From contig NW_027255479.1 in NCBI RefSeq assembly GCF_003086295.3, positions 1 to 64,000 on the forward strand: a stretch of 64,000 nt of DNA. The letters are read 5' to 3'. Positions 11,217 through 22,196 of this stretch are shown here, piece after piece (the first letter of the stretch is position 1; every line of letters begins with the position of its first letter). Below the pieces are notes generated by a model. It saw only the letters and a program-made list of their open reading frames with translations, was not told where the DNA came from and made no database searches. Position numbers and translations under genes: made by a program. The stretch comes from Arachis hypogaea. Taxonomy: Eukaryota; Streptophyta; Magnoliopsida; Fabales; Fabaceae.

Positions 11217-12373
11217 ATGGAGAAGCGGCACGAGATCATGGACGACAATACGACATCCTCCCTGTTGAGTTGATTCACAGAGTCTTACTGAGAGTGCCGG
11301 CCAAACAACTCGCTCGCCTTAGGTGCGTTTCGAAGCTCTGGTACTCTTTCATTTCCGATCCACAGTTTGCTGAAATGCATTTTCACCACTCTCCCGCTTC
11401 CACCAACGCATACGTCTTCATAGAAAAAGTCACTGTGGTTTACTTCGTTGACTTAGACGCACTATTTCGTGACAACAATGATGCATTACAAGTAAGAAAG
11501 GTGTCTTCCCCCTTTCAAGATGAAATCACCACCTCATTTTGAGGTCCTGAGATCGTGCAGAGGCTTTGTTCTCTTACGTCGATGGGAAAATTTTCTTATG
11601 CTATGGAATCCACTGACTGGATCCAGCAAAGAAATATCCTAGCCCCGTATTGTTTCTCGTTGTAAGGACAAGGGCTATAGGATTCCATGTGTATGGATTT
11701 GGTTATTATGCATCAAAGGATGACTACTTACTTGTTGTAGCTTGCCATGATATGCATGGCAAAGCTCACTTTAATTGCTTGTCCTTTAATTCATTTATTT
11801 ATTCCGATGCTGCACCTCCCCCCCCCCCCCCCCCAACAAAAAAAAAAAAACCCTTGCGTTCTTATGCCTGGCGTTCTCATGGGTTGTTCTTGAATGGCCC
11901 TTATTCCTTCCTATCTTGAAGATTACACGAATGCTATTTTTATCTTTGATCTCAAGGAGAGGACTTTTTCAAGGATATCTGGGCGGGAACAACTGCGAAT
12001 CAGTGCTTGCCCCTTTCCAGGTCTCGCCCTACTAGGAGACTGCCTATCTTTGTATTGTCACAATTATGGGAAGCCATAAAACTGAGATATGGGTGATGAA
12101 AGCATATAAAGTGCACTCATCTTGGACTCTCTTTCAGATTCCTTGCCCAGGCTTTCGGCCTCTGTGCTTATCCAGTGATATGAATCTTGTTGGACAACGT
12201 TATACTTGTCATAAATTGGAGGTCTATATATATAATCTCAGAGAAGAGAGGTTCCAACATTTTAAATATCCATGTTTTCTGGGTCCCGTCTTTGAAGCCG
12301 ATGCTGTGTATACAGAGAGTCTCTTGCCACTCCCTAGTGACATTGGATAAGGATGAGAAGAAGGAGGAAAAGG
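11217..12373 (+). pseudogene. Fbx-3: heavily decayed F-box/FBA gene
   Basis: Recognisable in order: the F-box (VLLRVPAKQLARLRCVSKLW, then ISDPQFAEMHFHH), then FBA pieces YGFGY, LFLNG, IFDLKERTFSRIS and SSWTLFQIPC, and the C-terminal VYTESLLPLPSDI. The only upstream ATG (11217) is out of frame with the F-box and hits a stop after 18 codons. A base gained near 11510 (TCTTCCCCC), a TAG near 11640, the homopolymer tract at 11818-11850 and further shifts break it into at least four frames. The end-of-exon donor is kept (12374). The acceptor and first half of exon 2 have been deleted: the text jumps from CATGTCTATAG to CTTGATGTTGCTAAAGG near 12560. Confidence 0.85.
11816..11850 (+). repeat. Adjacent poly-C and poly-A expansions inside Fbx-3
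   Basis: Sister genes read CTCCCCAAACCC here, coding for LPKPL. In Fbx-3 the C run has grown to about 18 and the A run to about 12, separated by AAC. This is the only long poly-C run I noticed in the window. Confidence 0.8.
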
Positions 12374-13570
12374 GTATGTAACGATTCTCCTATGCTCTAC
12401 ACCAAATCATTCCCGTTAGTTTTCATTGCATTGACTTTTGAATATGGATGATGAAATTTGAATTTGCCAATGCTTATGGAATCATTAATCACTGTGTTGC
12501 TTCCTATAGACCGGTCTTGTGGTGAGGTTTCCAAAGTTTAGATCTTTTTCATGTCTATAGCTTGATGTTGCTAAAGGTTAGCATCACGGAGGATTCAAAC
12601 AAAGAAAGAATACAAGTGAACAGCTTGACACATTGAGAAAGCCATTTGAAAAGTGCAGATGAAGTTTAGTCTCTTTTTAAATCCAATATATCTTTGAATA
12701 AAATCTAATAGTAATATTTCTTAGTTGGTTATGCAAAACTTTAGATATTTTATTTTGCTGGTTACATAATATACTTTTTCTCTTAATCTTACTTTTAGCA
12801 TGGTTGTTTTTAGTTCACTAGCAAGTGATGGTAAACCCCCAAAAAAAAAAATTACAGAAGATGAGAATTGTTCTATTTTGAGTGTATAAAATTCTCTGCA
12901 CCATTTATATCAAACCAGTAATCAACGGTATTGGTTGCAGAAGGGCTTACTTGAACATGTTTTAAAAGGATAAGTACTCTTATGAATAGGGATGCAAAGT
13001 GTGGAGTAGTCCAATGAATTTATCAAATGAATCTCTTGTAAAATTCCGTTTGGCAATGCTTTATGAGCAATGTATGTTTATTTTATCAATCTTGTATCTA
13101 ATTTATCTATTGCTATAGATAAATATACATTTTATAAATAATATATAGCCTGTACATGGGTTTTATACATGGCGATGAAGTTACATAACAAACACTGCTT
13201 ATGCTTATGACTTGATGTTGATGATGACAAAATCGTATAAGAATCAATTATGTTAAAATTCTACCAGGATTAAATACAACTAGATTCTATGAATTATTCA
13301 TTGACCACGCGATAGAGTTGGCTGGATGAAATGCAAAAGAAGGAAAGTTTAGTAATTCTATGATGCTTTTCAGATTGTTTAGATTGTGCCAACCTTGCAA
13401 TGAATACGAATCGAATTTTGATCGGTCCATAAAACCAATATTTGCAACTCAATACTTGACATATTGGTGACCTTGCAACCTTGCAATGAACACGAATCTT
13501 CCATTCTCAAATAAAAAATATGTCTAAATGCGAATGAATAACTTATGGACTTGTGATAATGCATAGGCAG
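12374..13570. other. Intergenic: Fbx-3 3' flank
   Basis: The left part is the family 3' flank, up to about 13140. A 30-base stretch at about 13483-13512, starting TTGCAATGAACACGAATCTT, recurs near 15138-15167. No gene seen, apart from what may be intron sequence of the reductase pseudogene that follows. Confidence 0.5.
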
Positions 13571-14351
13571 GAATCTTGGATTACAATACTTAGATCTCTA
13601 CTTGATTCATTGGCCAATGAGTGCCAAGTCCGAATTATTTAAAGCCTCTTATCACGATGAAAATGACTTGCTGCCAATTGACTTAAAAGGGGTTTGGAGT
13701 TCACTCGAACAATGTCACAAATTGGGCCTTCCAAAATCAATTGAAGTCAGCAATTTTTCTATCAACAAACTTAAACATCTCCTTTCTTTCGCTACAATTC
13801 CTCCTGCGATTAACCAATTATATATATTCTCCATAAAATTTTTAATTTACATGTATTTAGATTAACATGTGTTGGATCACTACTAATAAATGGAAATACT
13901 ACAAACACATACACAACAGGTTGAGATGAATGCTTCTTGGCAACAAAAGAATCTAAACAGAATATTGCAAAGCCAAGAGTATAATTGTAACTGCATATTC
14001 TCTTTTGGGAGCCAAAGGAACCTCTTGGGACAGTAACGATGTTATGGATAGTGAAGTGCTCAAAGAGGTGGCACAAGCTCATGGAAAAACTATTGCTCAG
14101 GTAGAATAAAAATCGAAGCTATGAATCAATTCTACATATAACGCTCCATTAATTATTTTATTAAAGAACTTAGTTAACCAATGTAATTCTTTTGAATTTG
14201 TTATAGGTGAGCCTTAGATGGTTGTACGAGCACGGTGTAATTTTTGCTGTGAAGAGCTAAAATAAAGAGAGAATGAAACAAAACTTATATTAAAAATATT
14301 TGATTTTTCATTTATAAGTGATGACTATCAAAAGATTAATCAAATCAAATA
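13571..14351 (+). pseudogene. Chalcone/polyketide-reductase-like aldo-keto reductase relic
   Basis: Three exon-like pieces of an NADPH aldo-keto reductase of the 6'-deoxychalcone synthase / polyketide reductase group. Piece 1 (about 13571-13815): YLDLYLIHWPMSAK, DLKGVWSSLEQCHKLGLPKS, ATIPPAINQ. Piece 2 (about 13920-14100): [39 protein letters not shown]. Piece 3 (from 14207): VSLRWLYEHGVIFAVKS. LIHWP and the NQ..EMN region are family hallmarks. Lesions: no GT donor after NQ; a frameshift near 13968; TAA in place of a tyrosine codon at 14258-14260; later frame changes. The exons before LDLYLIHWP were not found. Confidence 0.8.
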
Positions 14352-14899
14352 GGCGCGGAAGTCAGTTAACAATCCAACTACCTTAGTTGTAAAATACCAC
14401 TTTGCAATAGGATTATTCATTAATAGCCTTAAAAACTCCGTCTTAACATTCATTTGATACCGAAACCAATTCCATTCAATTCCATGCATTAAACAACGTG
14501 TTTCTATTGACTATTGAGCAATGAGCGCAGTTATACATCTTTAGGGGAAAATAAATTAAAGAAGGAAACATGTCATCATAAGCATGGTTGTTGAATTTAT
14601 ATATACACTTGAAATAAATAATTTTAATTTGGAAGCATAATTCTATCCTAATGACTTATAATTAATTAGTATAAATATATTATAAAAAATATTGTTAAAA
14701 TTGATGGCCAAATCAACAGTAGATAATATTAAAAATTGACGATAAGATTGATGACAAAATATGTTAATTTTAAAAATTATCTAAGTATAGTACAAAATAA
14801 GGTATGGAATTATCTAGGTACAACTAACTCATTGACAATCGTTCTTCTAGACTTCTAGTGCTATATAGGGAGCCCTACCCCTACTCATATTAAATATGT

Positions 14900-14968
<69 letters not shown>

Positions 14969-16264
14969 TATGATTAAAGTCTTTCAAATAATATTTTTTA
15001 CACTAAATATCTCTTATATTCTCATTATATAGATAGCTATATTTGTGCCTAAAAAACTATAACCCAAAGTGTACTAAACTATTTATCTACATTATATTTA
15101 TATATGTATGTATTTTAAATATGTCTAAATATGTTTGCATCTTGCAATGAACACGAATCTTCCATTCTCAAGTAGAAACGTTTTCGTTTTAACAGCTACC
15201 ATTTGAAGGGTTTGGAGATTCCTCATACAAAAAATATTACAATAAAAATATTATATACACACAAAAGATCAATGATTATATTATACACTAAAATTAGTTA
15301 TTAAAATTAATTATGAATATAAAATATATATTAAAAATAAGTTAAATAACATATATTTATACACAAATATATAATAACTAATTTTGATTGTTAATTTTAG
15401 TATATAAATAATATTTATATATATATAAATATATAAATTATTTAATTTATTTTAATGCGTATTTTAAAAAAAAATTCTTCCAAATTTTAATTTCTATTCA
15501 CATTATATTTTTTTATTCAGTCAAAATTATTTACACTCAACATTATTTTAATCTTAAAAAAAATTCCAAGGTTAATTTTTTTTAGTAATATATCTTTCAT
15601 GGACTTTTTTTATTCGGAGTTAGTTTTAAAATTTTAATTTTTTATTAGTCTTTATCGTTTGGACTAAGTCTTAATTTCATCTTTAAAATTTAAAATATCT
15701 TATTTTTATTCTAAATATTTTATTTCGTTTTATTTTAGTCATGTGATCAAAATTAATTTTTTTTTTGAAAATTAAATTTTTTCTATCATGATTTTCTTAT
15801 GCATAAAAGCAAAAATTATAATTGTAATAATTATAGTGGATGTTATAGTGATTTGAGAGAAAAATAATAAAATAATAAAAAAATATTTTGAAAAAATATT
15901 ATATTAACTTGAGGACGAAATAAAATATTTATAATAAAAATATAATAAAAATTAACACTTAATCTAATTACTAATAACTAAATTAATAAATAATAATCAT
16001 GACCAACTAGACACAAAAAGAAAAATGAAATGATCCAACTACTACGTCTACAGCCCATTACCCAGCGCCTAAAACCGTGTAACCAGCTCAATGATTTTAT
16101 TTAGTTAACAAAATAATTGTAGCTAATTAAATTTGCTGAAGTTATTCCTAACCGTCAATAATAAAACTTATCCTGATAGCAGAGGCTACTTGTTGCGCTC
16201 CCACAATAACACACAAAGACATTATGACATGTTGATTTTTGGTATCAGCACCATAGAAATTCCG
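14352..16264. other. AT-rich intergenic DNA
   Basis: No gene seen. It holds the AAT microsatellite at 14900-14969 and the 30-base repeat near 15138. The block at 15280-15560 resembles the distal promoters of other F-box copies. Confidence 0.5.
14900..14969. repeat. AAT trinucleotide microsatellite
   Basis: About 23 uninterrupted copies of a TAA/AAT unit. It lies between the reductase relic and Fbx-4 and would be a polymorphic marker. Confidence 0.95.
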
Positions 16265-16433
16265 TTTTCTTTGACCTGACCCTTCCTTTCCCTTAGTTTT
16301 CTGTTTCCAAAGCAAATTCAAGTCCGGGGCCAGGGATTGAGTGAATTGCGAAAAACACAACGATTTCAATCCAAGCATAGATAAGAAGAAGAAGCTGAAG
16401 CACACAGGGATCAAAGCAAAAGAGGAATCCACC
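16265..16433 (+). promoter_or_regulatory. Fbx-4 leader, family-conserved
   Basis: Contains TTTGACCTGACCCTTCCTT, CTGTTTCCAAAGCAAATTC and AAGTCCGGGG, all recurring before Fbx-2, Fbx-6 and Fbx-9 and in the orphan leaders. It ends in an A/G-rich stretch leading to ACCATGG. The reading frame of Fbx-4 is open upstream here, but only with non-ATG codons, so I treat it as 5' leader. The exact transcription start is unknown. Confidence 0.5.
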
Positions 16434-17678
16434 ATGGAGAAGAAGATGAATCATAAGAGCAAGAGTATTCAAGACATACTTCCTCTTGACCTGATTCACA
16501 GAATCCTACTGCGGGTGCCGGTCAGACATCTCGCTAGCCTCAAGTGCGTTTCGAAGCGGTGGTACTCTCTAATTTCCGATCCACTCTTTGCTGAATTGCA
16601 TTTTCACCACTCTCCCGCTGCCACCAAAGCATCCGTCTTCATGGGAGGAGGCAGTCTGGCTTACTTCGTTTACTTAGACTCGCTATTTACTGACAACAAT
16701 GATGCATTACAAGTAAAAAAGGTGTCTCTCCCTTTCAAGATGAAAAAACTACCTTCTGATTTTGAGTTCCTGGGATCCTGCAGAGGCTTTGTTCTCTTAC
16801 ATCGAGACCCACATTTTCTTGTAGTATGGAACCCACTGACTGGATCCGGCAAAAGAATATCCTACTCTCATATTGTTTCTCGTTTTAAGCACAAGGGCTT
16901 TAGGCTTCCTTGCAAGTTCCATCTCTATGGATTTGGTTATGATGCTTCCCAGGATGACTACTTAGTTTTTGTAGCTTGGCAGGATAAGGATGACCATTAT
17001 CACTTTGATTGCTTTTCCTTGAGAACCAATTCATGGATTAATCTTGATGCTGCACTCTCCAAGCCCTTGGATGTTTGTCACCGCAATTCTTGTGGGTTGT
17101 TCTTGAATGGTGCTATTCATTGGGTGCCTTACTCTCTTACAACTTACAGGGATGCTATTATTATCTTTGATATGAAGGAGAGGACTTTCTCAAGGATATC
17201 TGGGCCGGAACAACCTGTAATGAGTGCATGCACCTTTCCAACTCTTGCCTTACTAGGAGGCTGCCTAGCCTTGTATTATTGCAATAATGATAGCTGTAAC
17301 ACTCACATATGGGTGATGAAAGAATATAAAGTGCTGTCGTCTTGGACGCTCTATCAGATTCCTTGCAAGGACTTCCGGCCTCTGTGCTTATCTAGTAATA
17401 TGGATATTATTGGAAGAGGTTATACTTTGTGTGGTACAGTAGGGTACTTCATATATAATGTCAGAGAAGACCTGCTCAAGCATTTTAATGATCGTTATTG
17501 TTGGCTTCCACTCCGAACAATAGATCCTGTGTATACAGAGAGTCTCTTGCCACTCCCTGATGACATTAAGGAAAAGGATAAGAAGAAGAATATGAAAAAA
17601 AGCGGTATTAAACTATTCTCCTATGCTTTGCACCAAGCTATTCCTGTTTGTTTTCATTGCATTGTGACTAATGAATAA
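16434..17678 (+). CDS. Fbx-4: F-box protein with FBA domain
   Basis: Predicted SCF substrate receptor of 414 residues. The start ATG at 16434 sits in ACCATGG and is followed by MEKKMNHKSKSIQDILPLDL. F-box at about residues 10-55. FBA domain: GSCRGFVLLHRDP, VVWNPLTGSGKRISYS, HLYGFGYDASQDDY, LRTNSWINLD, LFLNGAIHWV, FDMKERTFSRIS, IWVMKEYKVLSSWTLYQIP, VYTESLLPLPDDI. The donor at the end of exon 1 is altered (GTATTA instead of GTATGT at 17605). Without splicing the frame runs to TAA at 17676 with tail SGIKLFSYALHQ and beyond. If splicing still occurs to about 17879, the tail would be only DHQEN. It thus appears to have lost the conserved FEQLDVAKG tail. Confidence 0.85.
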   Translation: MEKKMNHKSKSIQDILPLDLIHRILLRVPVRHLASLKCVSKRWYSLISDPLFAELHFHHSPAATKASVFMGGGSLAYFVYLDSLFTDNNDALQVKKVSLPFKMKKLPSDFEFLGSCRGFVLLHRDPHFLVVWNPLTGSGKRISYSHIVSRFKHKGFRLPCKFHLYGFGYDASQDDYLVFVAWQDKDDHYHFDCFSLRTNSWINLDAALSKPLDVCHRNSCGLFLNGAIHWVPYSLTTYRDAIIIFDMKERTFSRISGPEQPVMSACTFPTLALLGGCLALYYCNNDSCNTHIWVMKEYKVLSSWTLYQIPCKDFRPLCLSSNMDIIGRGYTLCGTVGYFIYNVREDLLKHFNDRYCWLPLRTIDPVYTESLLPLPDDIKEKDKKKNMKKSGIKLFSYALHQAIPVCFHCIVTNE

Positions 17679-17945
17679 GTAATGAGTAATATGCATTAGA
17701 CATCAAGTTCCAATCAAATGCCTCTTTTGTGTATGGATGGTGAAATTTGAATTTATCAATACTTATGGAATCATTGATCACTGTCTCGCTTCCTAAAGCC
17801 TAGTCTTGCAGTGAGGGGTTTTAACTTTTTAAGTTATTGCTTTTTTCATGAGTAATGCAATGGTGATCTTTTCTGTAGACCATCAGGAGAATTAGGAGAG
17901 AATGACTGAACAAGTGCAAACAGAGAAATATTAGATGTAGAGGAA

Positions 17946-18143
17946 ATGAGTAAGAGAGATAATTTGTTTCTGGAGCTTTTAATTTGTGTGTTTGAGGATG
18001 GAGAGCTGTTATTGGTGTCTGAATGGTTAAAATATGAAATAGATAGAGATGCCGTGTTGGACTATATAGGTAATAACTTTTTGGTAGATAATGCTGGTGT
18101 GATCCTTGTTATAGATACTAAGATGAACTTGTGTTTTGCGTAG
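17946..18143 (+). CDS. Small ORF of unknown nature
   Basis: A 65-codon ORF from ATG to TAG, starting MSKRDNLFLELL and containing VSEWLKYEIDRDAVLDYIG. I do not recognise it. It ends at TGCGTAG|GTGATAGG, which could be an intron acceptor leading into the coiled-coil relic at 18144, so it may be part of that relic. Low confidence that it is a gene. Confidence 0.25.
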   Translation: MSKRDNLFLELLICVFEDGELLLVSEWLKYEIDRDAVLDYIGNNFLVDNAGVILVIDTKMNLCFA

Positions 18144-18565
18144 GTGATAGGGCGCCGAGCTTGACTACCGCCGGTTTGAAGGGTTATTTTAACAAGAGGA
18201 AGAGAGCCGAGAACCAAGGCTCTTCAACAAACGCAGATAAAGAAGGAAAGGTTTTAGCAGAAAAGGTTGCAGCGCTGGAGAAGGATGTTGAGAAAACTAA
18301 CCTGGAGAAGGAAAAGTTGGTGGCTCAGGTGAAGGAGTTGGAGTCTTTGTTATCTGCCAAGGAGGCAGATGTGTGTGAAGTGTTTATACAAGGTTTTGAC
18401 CGTGCAGTTCTGCAGATTAAGACTTTGTTGCCAGAGGCCGATGTGAGTGCAATGGATGTGACGAAGGTTGCCTTGAACGGTGAATTGGTAGATGGTGAAG
18501 TGTTGGAGGAGGCAGTAGATGAAAATGCTGCGCAGCAGCAGGGTGATGAAGTTGTACGAGTTTGA
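18144..18565 (+). pseudogene. Relic of a retrotransposon antisense-ORF protein (C-terminal part)
   Basis: Open frame of about 140 codons with NKRKRAENQGSS, a heptad-rich helix (EKVAALEKDVEKTNLEKEKL) and then an acidic end around VALNGELVDGEVLEEAVDE. Its plan, and the stretch LPEADVSAMDVTKVALNGEL, resemble the end of the antisense protein in the retrotransposon (minus strand near 53280, DLDLSPLDPDKVVIDGAIVD). I infer it is a stranded piece of a related Tat-lineage element. No LTR or pol is visible nearby. It could be a host gene fragment; a protein search would tell. Confidence 0.5.
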
Positions 18566-18689
18566 TTTGCTTAGTTAAATAGTTTGTTTTGTTTTGTGCC
18601 AGCTATGGAGGTCAGTTAGACTGTTGATTTTATTTGAAATTTTGCTGAAAATCCGAGAGATATAAACTCGTCTTTTGGATAGTGTGGTT

Positions 18690-18829
18690 TGAATTTGTAG
18701 TAGATGTTTGATATCTTTGTTTGATTTGTCTTGCTATCTAGCTTTGTTTGATATCTTTGTTTGCTATCCGAGAGATATCTTTGTTTGATATCTTGCTGGA
18801 AACTCAACAAAATTTGTTTGATATCTCCA
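18690..18829. repeat. Degenerate short repeats of TTTGTTTGATATC
   Basis: TTTGATATCTTTG-type units recur four to five times, with two copies of a CCGAGAGATAT motif interleaved (near 18650 and 18767). This sequence directly abuts the truncated end of the NLR gene and may mark the breakpoint where its LRR was lost. Confidence 0.6.
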
Positions 18830-21302
18830 TTATTGGTTTGTGAAAGAACGCCAATCATCAAACTCAGGGCTTCGAAGGGACAATCTACAAAATTTCTTCA
18901 TGTCCATGGAATGTATGTCTTTCTCTGTGCAAATCTCAAACTCGTTATCAGCTTTACTCTCCGATATGCAGAGATCACGGAGAAGGTCGTGGATCCGGCA
19001 AACTGACAGACTTCCATTACTCCTTTTTCTCGCTACCAACACGAAGCTACGATCCACCAGCTCATTCAGGTATTCTTTAGCCATATCTTCTAGTTTTCCT
19101 GCAGATGATGTTCCAGATTTTGGTGGTTGGATTAATCCTTTGGCTATCCATAGTTGAATCAACTGTTTCACAGGAATTCTATAATCTTCTGGAAACACTG
19201 CAAAATATAGAAAACAAGGTTTCAATCTTTGAAGCAAGTTATCATAGCTTAGCTTTAGCACATTCATGACTCCATTATTATCCTTAGCAAGATACCAAAT
19301 GACATTGCGCATGATTCTCATCCACTCAACTGTTAGTCTCTTCTTCTTGACGACAATCCCAGCTAAGGTCACAATTGCTAAAGGTAAAAACCCACATTTT
19401 TCCACCATTTCTCTTCCGATGGGTTCGAGAACAGGAGGACACTGTTGTGTCCCAAACACCTTGCAGAAAAGTTTCCAGCTTTCATTTTTGTCTAGGAATG
19501 GAGGGTAGTAGGACTTTGACCTTGTATAATTTGCCACCTCGTCATTACGACTAGTTATCAGTATTGTATTGCCACTTTTGTTATTTGGAAATAAACTTTC
19601 TACCTCATCCCAGACTTCAGGTTCCCATAAGTCATCAAGCACTATCAGATACTTGTTCCTGTCCAAGTGTTCTTGGACCTTGCTCTTTTGTTCCTTCTCA
19701 CTTAAGACTTTGTATTCAGTAGTAGACTTGGACAATCCCCAACCATTGACAAGGCTTGTGAGAACGTCCTTAGCTTTGTAGTCTTTAGAAATAGTAACCC
19801 ATCCACAACAAGAGAATAACTTTTTCACCTTATTATTGTTATAAATTTTTCGAGCAAGGGTAGTCTTACCCAACCCACCCATGCCGATTATGGAGACAAC
19901 TTCAGTGCATGACTCATTTTCCTTCAATTTCTCAACTATTTCATTGAAGATCTCTACAAAGCCCACTATATCTTCCTGGAGGTCCTTATCTTGTTCGTGA
20001 TTTGATTTTGCACCTTCCATGCTTTTAAATTCACCTTCATCAATGCAATATTTCATAACCTTAACACCATTCAACTCATACTTATCTAGCACATTCACAT
20101 CTCTTGTTGTTATAATGATTCTACTACCAAGACCAAACCAATCACTTCCTCCTGCAAGTGAGTCCAATTGTTCTATACTATCAACGTCATCTAGAACCAG
20201 AAGAACTCTTTTATTGTGCAGACTTTGTTTTATGTCAGAAGATCCTTTTAATGTGCTGCCTATTCTTGGTTTCTTATGCACACACATACCTGATAAAAGT
20301 GTCTCTTGGAGATTTTCTAGGCTATTGGGGATCCCCCTTGATTTTATACGTACTTTATCAAGAAAACTTGCAGCTTGAAATTGATGCTTTATCTTGTTGT
20401 ACAGCTCCCCTGCAAATGTGCTTTTTTTTGTTTCAACATCTCCATAAAGAATCAGCATGCAGAGAGTATCATGAGATTTAGTGTCCAAAAGTGATTCCAC
20501 CACTTCAAATTGAGAACCAAAATCAATTGGATGCTTAATGTAAAGTGGTTCAGGAGGAACTTTTGCTGAGACTTCTTCAACAATATTCATGATAACATCA
20601 CTTTCATAGCTGCAAGAACACATGTCTCTTTAAAAGCTCATTTTTATTTTTATTTTAAAAAAATGCAATAATGGTAAATAGAAGAAACGGTTAAAAAAAG
20701 TTCAGAATCTTGTTATCATTTATCAATCTATGAAAAGAGGAGTTATCAATGGAAGATTTATGTAAACTCCATTATTAAGTAAAGGTAATTCACCTATTTT
20801 CTGCACAATGTTTTCCACTTAGACCGCATACTTCATACAAAGCTAACCTCCATTCTTTTACTTTGTTTAAATCATTGCAGTATCTGTTTTCATGGCTCAT
20901 CATGTCTTTTTCATATTGATTCCTTTGATGCCGCACATCTGATGGTTCCACTTGATAAAAAACTGGCAAAACTGGTCGTTTTGTTCCTTTGTCAGAGCAC
21001 TTCATAATCTGGACAAGTTCATCTAAGCACCATGAGGAGGAAGCATAATTCTGGCACAGCACAACAATGGACATCCTGGATCTCTCAATGGCCTCAAGAA
21101 GAGTATCTCTAATTCTATCACCAACTCTGAGGTTCTCATCATCTCTGAAGGTGGTGATTCCTCTCTCACACAAAGAATGATAGAGACGATCCGTGAATCC
21201 GTACCTGGTGAAGCCTCTAAAGCTCAGAAAAACATCATATATGAAATGTGAGGAGGAAGATTCTGCATCATGATCTGCCGTGAGACCAATTTTTAGTGGA
21301 TC
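18830..21302 (-). CDS. TIR - NB-ARC - NB-ARC immune receptor, LRR missing
   Basis: Exon 1 (down to 20794) holds a TIR domain: YDVFLSFRG, GITTFRDDENLRVGD, and ASSSWCLDEL with the conserved glutamate of TIR NADases. The intron is 20795-20608-side: donor GTGAAT at 20793, acceptor TTCTTGCAG, exon 2 from 20609, and the joined frame reads CAENSYESDVIM. Exon 2 first carries a TNL-type NB-ARC piece whose P-loop is degenerate (GDVETKKST), with kinase-2 VLLVLDDVD and IIITTRD. Then comes a complete CNL-type NB-ARC: GMGGLGKTTLA, LIVLDDLW, CGFLPLAIVTLAG, CFLYFAVFPEDY, and IHD in place of MHD. It stops at 18830, just after FCRLSLR, with no LRR. No in-frame ATG precedes the TIR; the nearest ATGATG (about 21279) is one base out of frame. 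It may be a pseudogene. Confidence 0.75.
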
Positions 21303-22196
21303 TTACAATTGTGATGGCAGTTTTATTCAAACAGTGAACCAAAAAACGATGCTTGATAGAAAAGCTTTTGCCAATGTTAAAATTCTAAAGTCACATAAAT
21401 GGAGATTTGAGCTGTAAGTCATTCACAAGCCGTTAGTCTTATTAAATATTTTAGTCATTCTCCATTACCTTGCTTTATCCTAAAGTTGCACATCCTGATT
21501 CATGTGTGTACATAGTTTTATGTATTATTTATGCAAAGGTTGCATTATTGTGATTGACAAAATACTTATTCTACTTATACTACAGTTTAGAGCTACATCT
21601 ACATCCTGAGGAAGTTTCTTCCTTTTCTCCAGCTCTTGCTTGTAAAAGAGAGAATAGAAATCAAAAGTCTGAGATAATAGCCAAAGTCATGGTTGGTTAG
21701 CTTTGAGAAAATAATCCGTGTAAAAACTAACTTTATATTTTGTGTTCCAATGTATATATGAGTGACTAATTTCGTTGCAAATAAAGCACAGGATTCACAA
21801 GTTGAGTGGGAAGAAACTTCAAGAAATTTAAGTTTTATTTTGCTTTGAATTATGATTTTCTATCCAAATATGTATGGGAAAGAACATTCGAAAAGTGCAA
21901 AATGGAGTTTAGCATCTTGTTGAATCCAATATATCTTTTCAAAATTTTCATTTGCTTTTTATATTTATTTTTTATCTGTGTACATTCTTTTTCTCCCTTT
22001 TGCTGCATTATCTTTGAGTGATCTATTTTTAAATTACTGGTTTTTGTTTTTTAGTACTAACCCCTCTTTTTATAATACAAAAGCGCTTACATAATTAATT
22101 GCCCTTTGTTCTTTGTTGACTTCTTGTGGTTGTAGAACAATGTAATAATTGGTGACTTGGTGTATTGTCTAAACAGAATATCACATAATGTATAGC

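Noticed and set aside
14897..14969. AAT run as a possible centromeric or satellite array
   Set aside because: It is a simple trinucleotide microsatellite of about 70 bases.
16148..16499. Minus-strand ORFs across the Fbx-4 leader, and similar shadows at 6959-7204 and 34814-35156
   Set aside because: They recur only because the leader and F-box start are conserved. They are antisense shadows.
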